Below are positions 11,046 to 21,989 of a stretch of DNA of 64,000 bases, one piece after another. This DNA is from Trileptium ribeirensis (Eukaryota > Nematoda > Enoplea > Enoplida > Thoracostomopsidae). How positions within the stretch are numbered: the first letter of the stretch is position 1; every line of letters begins with the position of its first letter. The position numbers and the translations under genes were made by a program. The DNA lies in contig JASANE010026419.1 of NCBI GenBank assembly GCA_030248225.1, forward strand, positions 1 through 64,000. The letters are read 5' to 3'. The notes beneath the pieces were generated by a model that was given only the letters and a program-made list of their open reading frames with translations, had not been told where the DNA came from and did not search any database.

Positions 11046-13060
11046 TGGTAGCCTACTAAATCCCTGACAGTAGCCTACTATACCCCCGACACCCGCGACA
11101 GGTATACTTGTTATTTTGTGTTATTTCTATGGGGGTAGGAGTTAGATGGTGATTTTCCCTATATCGGCTATCGGTACTTAAAAGGGGACGGGATTCGTGA
11201 CCAGAAGATTGAGCGATTCGGGGTGTGGCCAGTAGAATACCGGTGGAACGTGAACACGGTGCGCGTCCTTTTTTGTGTGATCAGTATTTATGCCTTATCT
11301 TTTGGTTGCGGCATGTACCTTGCTCGGCCCGATCACTCTGGTTCAGATACTTGAACACCAAACGCGTAGTTAACAATGTTTATTACAGAACCAGATAAAA
11401 TGTTATAGCACGATGAGCTAATTTGACCCGTCGCTGTGGCACAACGTTTGGCTATTGAGTGGTTTGAGTCTCTGCTCTTGCCTTTAGCTGTCGCTATCCT
11501 TGCGCCAATATGCTCACTGATCAATAAATTTTGATACCGGCTCCTTCACACCTATGAGATTCTTGCACACTCTTCGACCACTAAGCAAACTTGGCGCGTA
11601 CCTAAGGCTACTAGCGTTATCGTTAGGTTACGTGCTATTTCTTCTAACCCTCTTCTGAAGTTTGTACGACCACCGCAGGGTGACTGATGACGCACGTTTA
11701 TCTGAGTTCCTGTCCCAGGTTCCTAGAATTACGCTATTACAATCCTTATTTAGATGGATACGCTTTGAGTGACAACCGGTTACTTTTAGGTTAGCTATTA
11801 CGTTACTAAAGCTCTTGTGAGTTCATACAACCGACCCCCTGATGGTTGGCCGACTTCTAGGTTAATTAATTACCTTAACCTGAGCCTTCGAATTACGCTA
11901 ATAAGTGCCGGTTATATTATGTTTGTAGTCACCCCCGGACGGTTGGTAGGCTACTTATGATGAACTAGACAGTAGCGGTCGAGTATCAAATAGTTGGAGT
12001 TTGTCCAATGTATGCCCCCGGATGGTTGACGATACTGGTGTATGGGATACTCGAGATTGTGGTCGTTCGAATCCACTCACCTTACTCGCCCGGTCTTCTC
12101 AAAGCTAGTATTACCCGATTCGTCGGCGCCGGATGACTGCCAGACTAACAAGCAACACTACCAAATTATTCGAGACCCACCTGTACTCTCGCCCTGATTA
12201 CCCCTCACTCGATACTTGAGGCCGAAATTTGTAATTATTAGAATTATTAAAGCTAATACGGTACCACTCTTAATAAAGAGTTATAGGACCTGTGTCTTTA
12301 ATTGGGAACTAATATAATTAAGATAAACTAGTAAAATTCTAAGATACCTATGTGTGAAGTATCCTACCTAAGCGCCTTCTCTGTGAATAATTGCCCTAGC
12401 ACGCCACTTCACCAATAAAAGTCCAGGTTTAAACACTACCCCGTGCAACTTGTGACAAGATGTACCGGAAACCCGAGTATAGGAATTTCCTTTAGCATAG
12501 AATTAAGCTAAGTATAGTAGGAGTAAGCTGAGTATAGGTCTTCCTTTAGCATATACCTATTCAATACGCCAAGGTTCCACAATCTCTGTATCGCCGCTAT
12601 TTAGATCGCAGTTCTTTGCAGATAACTCCTTCCCACAATTAAGACAAATGAAAACAAGGTACTAAGCCGGTGCCGTTTGGTAACATAAACTATCATAAAG
12701 ATGACATTCCAATGAGTAGATCCCAATGCGCTATAAAGAACATAAGCTAGTGCTCACGTGCACTAGCTAAGTAACCTTTGGTGTAAACAACAAAAATAAT
12801 AAAACTAGTTATAAAACGTGCAAGAAATTGATTTGAGAAGGAACCGCCCGTTTTCCTCACTCTCAAGCACCAGACTCAATTAAAATTAAAACTAAACTTA
12901 AATGTAAGTTAAGTAAGCTTAGGAATGAATGAAAAAAATATGCAAATTAAGTTGATCTTAAGTTAAGAAATAAAATTTTAGTAAACAAAATTAAAAATTT
13001 AAAACAGAACTTTGTGGGGAGCGGTAAGTAAACAACATTGTGAAAAACCCAGTTTTACGG
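11045..13060. repeat. 2.05-kb tandem unit, copy 3
   Basis: Complete, uninterrupted copy, and the best for defining the unit. It has the GGGACGGGATTCGTGACC block (11186), the CCGGACGGTTGG-like boxes (about 11668, 11830, 11932, 12014, 12127), GAGACCCACCTGTACTCTCGCCCTG (split by its neighbours, about 12171), GAAACCCGAGTATAGGAAT (12469) and the AT-rich tail. Beyond about 13060 similarity to the unit ends. Confidence 0.7.
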
Positions 13061-13249
13061 GTTTGGACCCCACCCAGCCTAGGAAACCCTGAATACTCAC
13101 ATTCAACATTAACTTTTGTCAATTAATTTCCCTTTAAATAGCTAAGTTATTAACGATAGCGAGTATCCATCAAACCAGAATTCGTAACAATCATTTTTAA
13201 ACCATTGCGATGAATACAAACTACAAATAATAAACGACACTAACACTGT

Positions 13250-13960
13250 GGTTGATGGACATAAGATGAGGTTCCATTTGGAAACTCGAGAGTTTACTAG
13301 TAACACCCGTTATGGCTTAAGCGACAAGGCACAGCCACATCCAGCCCTTCATAAATAAAATAAATAGCTAAGCTATACTAGCATGTTTGTATGAGCCGAG
13401 AGTCGCTGCGTCGAAGGGTTTGATACTGGGGTCGGACTACTGAAAAAATATTATTACTACTAAAAAAATAAAATTGATTACCGTCAGTTTAGCAGATTAT
13501 GTCGCAAGTAAAGTAATTTACTCTAGACCAAAAAAGGCAAGATTAGTAGTATATAATTAAAGTAATACGCATAAATTCAGGTAAAACAAATACGTAAATA
13601 TCGATATTCTCAAAATCTTTGTTTAAGCGCCTACAACAAGCCAACCTCTTACTTATGTAGAACATACTCTTTCATACATGAAAATAATGCTATTATAACC
13701 GGAAGGATGTTCTGCGAATATATAACCACACATACACAGATTTCCATTTTTTCGCGATTTTCCATTGTCGCCATATGTCTTTGGCTATTAGAACCGATCC
13801 CAGCCCATGTGGCAATTTATCAATCTCGCTTTTTATTAGGTAATATATTTGTAGGGTTTGCCTCGGCCCAAAAACTGTGGCAGTGACTAATCGTGGGTAG
13901 CCAAGCATGCTTTTAGAGCAGACTGTAACAAAATCCGGCCCTGCCGCACACCTCTTAAGA
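13250..13960. repeat. Dispersed repeat A, copy 1
   Basis: Aligns in the same orientation with 32690-33365. Shared blocks include AAATAAAATAAATAGCTAAG, AAAAGGCAAGATTA, GATTTTCCATTGTCG and GACTGTAACAAAAT/GACTGTGACAAAAT. No ORF of note and no terminal repeats found. Family unknown. Confidence 0.75.
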
Positions 13961-14372
13961 TAAATGATTCATAAGGAACCGAGCAACAGCATACAAATAG
14001 TGCAGTGGCTAGATTACGAGGCTCACACCAAAATAATCCAGGTTCAGTCCTCCGCAAAGGCAAGAATTTGTTTAAAGACTGTACAAAATTGACACTAGCT
14101 TAAAGAGCGAAAGGGTTACGCAAAAATCAGACTGTCACTCGATTAACCCTTCAGTTTTCATATTGACAGATTTGCGAGCGCGTAAGTTGCAACGCGATGC
14201 ACTAGCTGACTTTGTGATGAAGCGCACGATTACACACGCATTGTTGTTCGCTCGCTTTGTGACATTACTGTAGGAGCCGACGAACGTCACCCAGATAGCG
14301 TAGTGGCTAGCGGACGAGGCTAATTTCGAAACAATCCGCGTTCACTCTCCACAAAGACGAAAGTTTATACAG
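13960..14372 (+). repeat. Two tRNA-derived SINE monomers
   Basis: Two monomers of the SINE that forms the arrays at 26 and 28 kb. Box A-like sequences are at about 14000 and 14296 (TAGCGTAGTGG in the second), with Box B-like sequence GGTTCAGTCC at about 14042. The first copy is 5'-truncated. Confidence 0.7.
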
Positions 14373-14382
14373 CGTTTAGGTT

Positions 14383-14580
14383 ATGAAGTTCGTTGTTTAC
14401 AGTTTAGGTGGCATTTCCTTCAATCATGCAACGGTTTTGCGCCTTCTCCTGCTGATGGCTGGCGACATCGAACCTAATCCAGGACCTGAGATTATGCAGG
14501 AACGAACAGAGGTTAGTTTAAATTTATATTCCGCTTTGCCGTATTCAATAAAGAGAAGTACACTTCAAGCACATGTGTAA
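14383..14580 (+). CDS. Short ORF with 2A-like ribosome-skipping motif
   Basis: A 65-codon ORF. Residues 19-26 are a Leu-rich stretch followed at residues 27-35 (14461-14487) by GDIEPNPGP, an exact match to the D(V/I)ExNPGP 2A consensus. In 2A peptides the ribosome releases the nascent chain between the final Gly and Pro and then continues. 2A-like motifs preceded by Leu-rich segments are known at the N-termini of proteins from non-LTR retrotransposons in several invertebrates, so this is most likely the 5' end of such an ORF, truncated 30 codons after the motif. No downstream endonuclease or RT is found in the next 3 kb. It begins right after a SINE. Coding is supported only by the motif. Confidence 0.55.
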   Translation: MKFVVYSLGGISFNHATVLRLLLLMAGDIEPNPGPEIMQERTEVSLNLYSALPYSIKRSTLQAHV

Positions 14581-14662
14581 CAGCCCGAATTTCAGGGAAC
14601 TGAGATTACAAAAGACCACACATAATTCATAGGAAATGGAGGGAATGGACGACCGGATACCG

Positions 14663-14764
14663 GCGGAGTGTGACCCCTGTATAAAACCATGCTATTTGTA
14701 TCGTTGCTATTGTTATGAAATAAACAATTGTATGTACTTGTATGGTCACACTCCACCGCCCGAA
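14663..14764. repeat. Small inverted repeat
   Basis: GGCGGAGTGTGACC at about 14663 and its complement GGTCACACTCCACCGCC at about 14745 flank ~70 bases. It may be the ends of a small foldback element; no target duplication is obvious. Confidence 0.45.
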
Positions 14765-14850
14765 GGTGCGCGGGATGATTTTGGCACCAAATACGCAAGA
14801 AAGGGTTACTAGTAGGGGTGTCCGGTCGATCCTTGTGCAATATATATATA

Positions 14851-14924
14851 TTGATAACGTATGCCGTTATAAATTGTTTCGCGTTTATTGATAACGTATG
14901 CCGTTATAAATTGTTTCGCGTTTA
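14851..14924. repeat. Perfect 37-bp tandem duplication
   Basis: Two identical 37-bp copies starting at 14851 and 14888, preceded by a TA tract. Confidence 0.95.
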
Positions 14925-17900
14925 TATTGTGTAATGTTATATTTGCTACAAAGAAAGGGTGTGCGCTCGAAGCGGCCGGGGACCAACGGATGTTTATTTC
15001 GGGAATCTTTGGTTACAAAAATTTGGTCGCCTTGAGTCGGCCCCAGCGCACACCTGAGGACTGTAGTTGGTTATTGATAGCTGCGGTGTCGGGATATTCA
15101 TTTAATGTGCAAGAGAAAATGGACATATTTATGCGAAGAAGGGGACGGAGCAGTCACATATTCGGGAGGGTAAAGAATTTCAGCCCTAAAAGGAGGCGAA
15201 ACAGCGAATATCGCGGGACCAAAATTTTCTAAGGCACTATTTTTGGGGTGCCGTACAAGAAATCAAATTTTGGGCGTTCTACCAAACTTAGGGAAATCGG
15301 GGTGACCGAACCTTATAGAGGACTCTCCGGGGATGTCAAATCGCCCCGGCGGGTCTAAAAATTTGGATCCCCTAAATACTTACGGATCCCCAAACAGGCG
15401 TTTAAACCTCAAATTTTCTAAGCCCCAAAGGGTACCCAAAATAATTAAAACTCCCAGATTTTCGGAGCCCAGGACACTTATCGGGTTCTCCCCTAACTGT
15501 TTAGCCCGAAACCGGGGCCACCCACCCCCGCGGGTCCGCTCAGGATCCTCCAAACTTAAATGGGACCCCAAAATTCTCCATTTTGGGCGCCTAAATCGGC
15601 CTCTAACAGGCCTCCTATAAAAGTTACATTAAATATTAAATTTTCATCAGTAGCCGGCCTGCCAGGGCATGATTCCGGTCCTGCCCCCGGCCGCCTACTG
15701 TTCCTAGATTTCGAGATATCGGCAAAAATGTGCCGATATCCCTCTGAGCAAACGGCACCCTGAGCGCCGCTATAATTCCTCCTAGAAATTCTGGCCGCGC
15801 CTACCAGCGCGCGGTTTTGTCTCTTTGGCAGGCATCGGCCAAGTTGTGCCGCTGGTCATTATATCGCTTTGATGTTGTTTGGGGCTGACTATACACTGCA
15901 GGGCGACGTTGGATGGTACCAATGTATATGTTGTTTTGTTTATTAGCTCGAAGTTGTTCGTGTAATAATATTATTGTTATTGTACAAGTTAGTTTCAAAA
16001 GTTTGAAATCTTAGGGTACATAGTGTCGAAGAAAAAGGGGGCTAACAGTCGATATAAAAGGAAACGGTACCCTTCTGAAATGGGACCAGTCGAGCTGCTT
16101 ATTCCAAAATTTGGCGTGTTTTGACGGCGGTTGTCGCCGTGGTTCTCGCTGTTTTGTCGTTTTCCTGCTTTTCGCTTGCTTTTGCCCGGGCGGACTCTTC
16201 GGTATGCAGACGTGCGGAAGAGTTCCACCCGGGGCCTTTTCAATTTGCGAATTTCGTAGTTTATCTTTCAGCCCAGGGACGGCCCTTGCGGGCGCCAGGG
16301 CATCTGATGGATGCCCCGGGCCCCCGCAAGTGTCGCGCCCGCGCACGAAAATGTAGGACTGATGGGCTTCGGATAAATTGGAATCAAAAGCTGTCCCGTG
16401 CTCGACTGGTTCCCCGCTCCCGGGGCCATTTGCGCCGGTCCTGGGAGTGCCTGCAACTTCACAAACGTACAGACGCCGAGTCGTAATATGTTAAAGTAGG
16501 GCAAATTTACTTTGGCAGAAGAAATTTTCAATTCGTCTTCTTTGTAGTTATATTAGGTAAATTACAGGTTTCTTCAGCATCTATCCGACCTAAGTGGAGT
16601 TTTGCTCGAGATTTCAACAAAAAAAGGAGGGGGAAAAGGAGAGCTTTTACTCTGGACCAGTAGGATCGTGAACTGCCGTTTGCGTGCACGTCAGCAAGAG
16701 CCCATCGGACATTTGGCTAAATTCAATTAAACTGTTGCTTAACCGGTATGTAAAGCTAGTAGCACTCTGCCTTGTCGTCATTTCGGTTCGGTCAAAATTT
16801 TTCCCGACCCCGACTCGGGCTTAAATAATTCCCGTCGGTACCGTTCTCGGCACTTCAAGCGGGTCCAAATTTTGGTTACCTTCTTCGAACCAGTTTCGAT
16901 CGGTCAACGTTCTAGCTGGATCTTCAGTTCACTCCGGGAATTTTTGTCATGCAGACGTGGGAAAGGGATGCCTCGGGGTGTTTGGGCGGTAGCGCCAGTT
17001 AGTAGGATTGTAGGTTTTCCCAACAACAGGGCGGATTTCAATGTTTTCCGCAGCATCAAAAGCTTTCGTAAAATTTACCGACGGCTAAATAATAGAACGA
17101 AACCATAGATATTTACCAAGCGAAATTTGGTCATGGAATGCTCATGTCCCCTCGAAATAGGTCAAAAGCAAATTGTCGTGTACACCCCGATTGGGTGATG
17201 TATATACTTATATATATAAAAGATTGTTGTATATTTTATCGTGCACGCCCGGAGGGTTTTTTATGGAAGTTTTGTACTGCGAGAATAAACGGAACAGTAA
17301 ATCATCAAAGTGTTTCTAGTATGCAAGCGACTTGGTTTGTTTAGATCCACATAGGATTCGGTATAACCCGATAAAGCCCGGAAACCTCCGGCGAAGTGAT
17401 TGCTACTATGAACCGCGTATCTAATGATTTCTAGTGTATGTCTAGTGCTTAATTTCGTACCGAACCCCTGCAACTTGAACCTCCGTCAAACCCGCAAGCG
17501 CCCTTTTTGTTCAACGCGCCTCGGAACTTCTGCCCATTCACGTGCTCGCTTGGCTGTACCACGATACCACCGTGCGCTCGCTATTAATTGTCAGACCAAA
17601 TAACTGAACGGAATTTCACGACAAATATTTTATAACTTTCTCAAACTACCTGACCCGAAATTTGACACTCAGGCCAAATCAGGTATACTGAAACATACCC
17701 CCGTTGGACCAATTACGACTCAACGCCCATACTAAAATTTATCGCCCTGACCCGTTAATCTGGTAATTCCCCGTTATGTTCCACCCCTCGTGCATTTTTC
17801 TGAGGCTTGAAATCAAAAGAGGGAATGACGGGTCCGCCCTATTACCTGTGAGCAGGCTTAGGGGATGACCCTCCCTCAGGGGGACCTCCATACCATTAGA

Positions 17901-18520
17901 CACGTGGGCCAATATAGGGGCCAGGCCGAACACCCTGGTAAACCCGCCGGCGGCCTGCTAAGCTAAGCGGTTCCTATCGGTCTGACCAGGGTCCACCGGG
18001 GAATCGTGTAAGCCGGGGTTGTCCGGGCACCACGGTGAACATCGAGGGTGGTGCAGCTGGGATCCCTTAGGGCCAGAACTGGTCCTAGTACACATGTAGC
18101 TGCTGTATTTTTGGCAGATGAAGTTGACGGGATTGTTAATAGCTTAATGGCGTTGAGCAAAAACAAATAGCTTCTGCCTCTCACAATATGTTCGCGTATC
18201 GTATTCGAAATGGTAGCCAGGTCGACGCTCACTACCGGGATGACGCGAATTTGGTGCCGGCCGTCTTTTATTAAGAACATTGGAGTTGGCAGGGGTCGTT
18301 AATGTCTCGGTTATAGTCACCCGCTGGTATGGCAGAATACATCTAGGCCCTCATTGTTTCAGAATTATTTGTTCTCTAGCAAAGGACATTTTATCAGTTC
18401 GTATTCATAGATTGCACTACGCGGCCGAAAACAGATCCCCGGTGGGCCATAGTAGACGTACTGATGAAACAACTCGACTCTCGCTGACTCCGAGTAGCCA
18501 GAAACTGGGTAGCCAGAAGA
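14925..18520. other. GC-richer stretch without a recognisable gene
   Basis: Base composition changes here: many CCCC/GGGG runs and CCAAATTTTCTAAGCCCC-like phrases between 15200 and 15620. ORFs up to about 120 codons occur on both strands but overlap one another and resemble no family I know. The part from about 17700 to 18520 may be the degraded leader of the Ty3/Gypsy element that follows, but I could not find a 5' LTR. Confidence 0.4.
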
Positions 18521-18529
18521 AGCAGAATA

Positions 18530-19240
18530 TTGTCGCATGTGATGAAAAGTATGTTGCTTTTACTGATGATAAAAAGCTGCTTGCCGGTATGCCTTTATTT
18601 ACTAAAAACTATAATTTTAAAATTCGAATGTTATATCACATTTCAGGGATTTTTGTTGCCCCGGAAAATTGGTAGGCTTCCCATTAGAGGTTGTGGTAGA
18701 CGATCAAATACAAGTCGAACGGCGAGTCGAAAACGACCAGTTTTTTGCCGGGGACGGTCTACTGCGGCACGCGGCAAAAGCAGGTCTAATACACTTACAA
18801 GTTTTGGGTTGAAATTTTGTGTTATACATGTTCTAAGTTCGCTGTTTTTCAGTTTATTTATGTTTTGTACTGGCGAGACTACTAGGCAAAACACGGTAAT
18901 ACACAATGTTACGTATGAAAATTTGGAAAGAAACATTCTACGTTGTATTGTTAATGCTCGGCAGACTACCCAATTGAGAATTTTTATGCTGATCATTGCG
19001 GGGATCGAACTCAATCGTGGCCCTGATAAGCCGGATACTACCAGGTTTGACCCATATTCAAGGGAAGTTTTAGCTAGAGCACCTCAGCTTTTGAATGAAG
19101 ATGATTTGGACTTCAAATTGCCTGGAATTAAGCGTATGATCGCAGGCTACATACCCCGGAGGCGTCGTCGGCGTGGCGCTTCGGTGAGCAGAAAACGGCG
19201 AACATACGTTAACTTCCGACAACACTTCGGATGGTGGTAG
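18530..19240 (+). pseudogene. Leader/N-terminal Gag ORF with degenerate 2A-like motif
   Basis: An open frame of 236 codons just upstream of recognisable gag. It contains a hydrophobic segment near residues 96-112 (CVIHVLSSLFFSLFMF) and then FMLIIAGIELNRGP at about 18986-19024. This has the form of a 2A-like sequence (hydrophobic run, then GDxExNPGP) but lacks the Asp and has Arg in place of the first essential Pro, so ribosome skipping is not expected. The C-terminal part is Arg-rich (RRRRRRGASVSRKRR), as in nucleic-acid-binding Gag tails. The frame ends 3-20 bases before the conserved gag block begins in another frame. Whether this belongs to the Ty3 element or to an older inserted LINE is uncertain. 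Confidence 0.4.
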
Positions 19241-19242
19241 CC

Positions 19243-19763
19243 GCCTGCCGAAGTTGCCTGAATTTTATCACCGCGATGCTAGGGTGTGGTTTTCTCAGAT
19301 TGACCCACTCATAGAAGGCCTTTCTGATACACTCAAGAGGAACGCTCTTCCTACTATTAATGTTATGACAGATAGCGGCACAAAAGCCACGAACAGTTAT
19401 ATGGTTATTAAGGATTGCTTGCTGAACTACTTCGGCCATAGAAAAGAAATGCAGCTTCGGAAGTTGCTTGAGTAGCAAACTTTAGGCGGTCGTAAACCTT
19501 CAGTTTTGCTCCGACTGCTGCAGAGTAAACCGCCCGGGCACGAAGACCTTGTCAAGTTACGTTTTATGGCTGCTCTGCCAGAAAATGTCAGAATTTCGCT
19601 GGCTGTCGTTGATGACGTAAATATTGAAAAGTTGGCAAGTCTTGCGGACAAAATACTTGAACAGTTGTCTCCTGCATGTAGCGGTACTTCTACTGTGGCA
19701 TCCGTTGACAGCAGCTCGGTAGGTGGTGCGAACACACTTCGTCTGGAAATGAGAGAAATGTAG
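19243..19763 (+). pseudogene. Ty3/Gypsy Gag (broken)
   Basis: Capsid-type Gag. KLPEFYHRDARVWFSQID near 19248 matches the KLP.F...D...WF.Q.E start of Gag in animal Ty3/Gypsy elements. GHRKEMQLRKLLE (19434-19475) and, after a stop and a frame change, LLRLLQSKPP...LPENVRISLAVVDD...LADKILE (19506-19670) match the following blocks in order. A Cys-His zinc knuckle was not clearly seen; the Lys/Arg-rich stretch at 19800-20040 lies where the nucleocapsid would be. The protein would form the particle shell in the cytoplasm. Breaks: TAG near 19473 and frame changes near 19480 and 19760. Confidence 0.8.
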
Positions 19764-20056
19764 AACTGTATAACATCACTTAGTAGTAAGCTCAACAATA
19801 TGGAGTCGTCCAAGTTTAAGTCTCGATCACGGTATAAAAGGAATCGCTCTAATTTTGGTGATATATATAGGAAGAGCACTGAAAGACGTTCCAAGTCGCG
19901 TTTGTGGTATGGCATAGCACGCCAGTTATGCTTCTACCATGATAGGTTTGGTCCGCGTGCGAGAGCTTGCCGTCAACCTTGTGACTGGGTTGATAAACGT
20001 CAGGGAAACGCTTCGTCTCTGGTTCCGAAGCGACGGGAGCCAGAGTCTTCACAATA

Positions 20057-20545
20057 ACCGTCGCTGTACCCGAAGTAGGAAATTTCCTTGCTGATACAGG
20101 TAGTGTCAAAAGTTTTCTTCCCAATACCTACAAAACTTACGCTACTTCGCTGATTTCACAGGACGGGGGCCATTTCTTTACGGCTAATGGGACGTCAGTT
20201 CAACGTATGAAACTAAAGCTCTCAGCTTTCGAGTACCGCACCTTAATAAGAGATACAGTTGCAATTTTGTGATTGCGGACGTGTCGCAACCCATTCTAGG
20301 ATTTGATATTTTGAGTGCTCACAACCTTATTATAGACTGTAAAAATCATCGTTTAGTAGAGTGTGTTGAACATGAGCCCATGGTCCTGACGCCTAGTCTA
20401 CACCACGGAAGTGATGGTGGTCTCAAGGTAGGTGATGTGCTTTCGGTAACTGGTGGTCCAAATAGCAATCTACACAATTGTACTTTGAACAAAATGTTGC
20501 ATGATTTCTCTCACCTATTTAAGAAGCCATCGATGAAAGCATAGG
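20057..20545 (+). pseudogene. Ty3/Gypsy aspartic protease (frameshifted)
   Basis: Retroviral-type aspartic protease, which would cut the Gag-Pol polyprotein. FLADTGSVKSFLP at 20083-20121 contains the catalytic D-T-G-S loop, and ILGFDILSAHNLIIDC (about 20293-20340) matches the second conserved block (ILG.D.L....DC). The two blocks are in different frames, with a shift near 20240. The region after the second block, ending with TAG at 20543, is the linker to RT. Confidence 0.75.
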
Positions 20546-20593
20546 TTAGGCATACGAAGGTTCACAATATTTTGACAGAAGGCCAGCCTGTAT

Positions 20594-21394
20594 TTGAACG
20601 ACCAAGAAAACTTTTCGAGGAAAAACGTAAAGTTGGCGCAAAAATATTTCAAGGAACTTGAGAGCAAGGGTATCGTTTATGGCGGCGAATCTCCATGGGC
20701 TTCCTCGCTTCATGTGATTGCGAAAGCCGACATTGTAACGCCATGGCGTCCATGTGGCAATTATAGGCGCCTCAATAAACTGACGATACCGGATCGATAC
20801 CCAATGTCGAATATTGAAGATCTCACTAATCGGCTTGGTGGCTGCAACGTCTTTTCGAAAATTGATTTAGTGTTGGCTTATCATCAGATCCCAGTCGCCG
20901 TTGAGGACCAACAGAAGACGGGTATTACCACCCTGTTCGGCCTGTTCATCTATCGAGGAATGCCTTTTGGTTTGCGCAATGCTGCGCAAACCTTTCAACG
21001 CTTGGTGGACACCGTCCTGAAAGATTGTCCATTTGCTGCGGCGTATTTAGATGACGTCCTGATCGCTAGCTCAGATGCTTCGCAGCATCTAGAACATATA
21101 CAGAAAGTCTTATTGCAGATAGAAGCCAATGGCAAATGTGTATTTTTGGTTCCAACAACAACGTTTGTTGGATATGAAATTGTGGTTTTCGGCCAATTGG
21201 TAAAAAAAGTTGATGCAATCCAAGATTTTGCGAAGCCACATACGGTGAGAGGTTTGAGACGCTTCATTGGAATGGCCACTTTTTATCATAAATTCATTCC
21301 TGCGTTTTCAGAAAACGCGGCACCGCTGACAAGCATGACCCGAAACGTGAAGAAAAAGTTGAAATGCTCGCTAGTTTGGAGCTCGGCTTTCTGA
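20594..21394 (+). pseudogene. Ty3/Gypsy reverse transcriptase domain
   Basis: RNA-dependent DNA polymerase. A 266-codon open frame carries the RT blocks in order: ESPWASSLHVIAK, WRPCGNYRRLNKLT, VFSKIDLVLAYHQIPV (first catalytic Asp), FGLFIYRGMPFGLRNAAQTF, YLDDVLIAS (catalytic Asp pair, about 21046-21072), FVGYEI, and RRFIGMATFYHKFIPAF. The catalytic aspartates are all present. The residue after IDLV is Leu where Arg is usual in this family. Before 20594 the conserved upstream residues lie in another frame, so a shift near 20635 separates RT from protease. The frame also shifts after 21394 into RNase H. This is the best preserved part of the element. Confidence 0.92.
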
Positions 21395-21398
21395 CAAA

Positions 21399-21830
21399 GC
21401 GTTATTAGATCTTAAGGAAGCTTTACAGAACATGGAGTTACTGTTCTTCCCGGTGCCAAACGCAAAACTTGAAGTTGTCAACGACGCATCGAATGTAGCT
21501 GTGGGTGCTGCGTTGAATCAAATTATGGATGGACAGCGACAGCGGTTGTCTTTCTTCTCACGTAAGCTATCGGACTCAGAGTCTAAAAAGTGCGCGTTAG
21601 ACAGAGAACTTTTAGCTATCTACTTATTACTCAAACACTAGAACTAATTGCTTGGTACCGATTCGGACAGATCACAAGCCGCTGGTACATGCGTTAGGTA
21701 TGCGCAATCCAACACATCAGCAAGCCCCATGGTTGTCTTATATTTCCGAATATAACTGTACTATTGAATATATTTCAGGTTCACAGAATATAGTGGCAGA
21801 TGCTTTATCACGGTCATCGTGTGCTGCCAT
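21399..21830 (+). pseudogene. Ty3/Gypsy RNase H domain
   Basis: RNase H removes the RNA strand of the RNA-DNA hybrid. LEVVNDASNVAVGAAL (about 21462-21510) matches the (T)DAS..A.GA.L block with the first catalytic Asp. LSFFSRKLSDSESK and DRELLAIY (21600-21623) carry the next conserved blocks. RTDHKPLVHAL (21661-21693) and SGSQNIVADALSR (21777-21815) give the T(D)HK.L and N..AD.LSR blocks. The first part (21432-21641) is in frame 3 and the rest from 21652 in frame 1, with a stop at 21639-21641. Confidence 0.88.
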
Positions 21831-21989
21831 TAGCACATCCAGTATTGGTGCTTTAGCGACCGCTCAACTGAAAGATGAGGAACTTCAACGTTTCTTTAAG
21901 TCGACGACGTTGCCTTTGAAAAGGTATGAAATTAACGGGAAAACTACTGTTTGTGATGCCTCAACCTCGGTAGTTAGGCCTTATATCAC

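Noticed and set aside
16011..16486. Overlapping ORFs of 80-121 codons on both strands
   Set aside because: They overlap each other in a GC-richer stretch and show no known motif; likely chance.
16500..18500. 5' LTR of the 18-23 kb Ty3 element
   Set aside because: No stretch here matched the sequence after the pol stop (23335-23685), so LTRs could not be supported.
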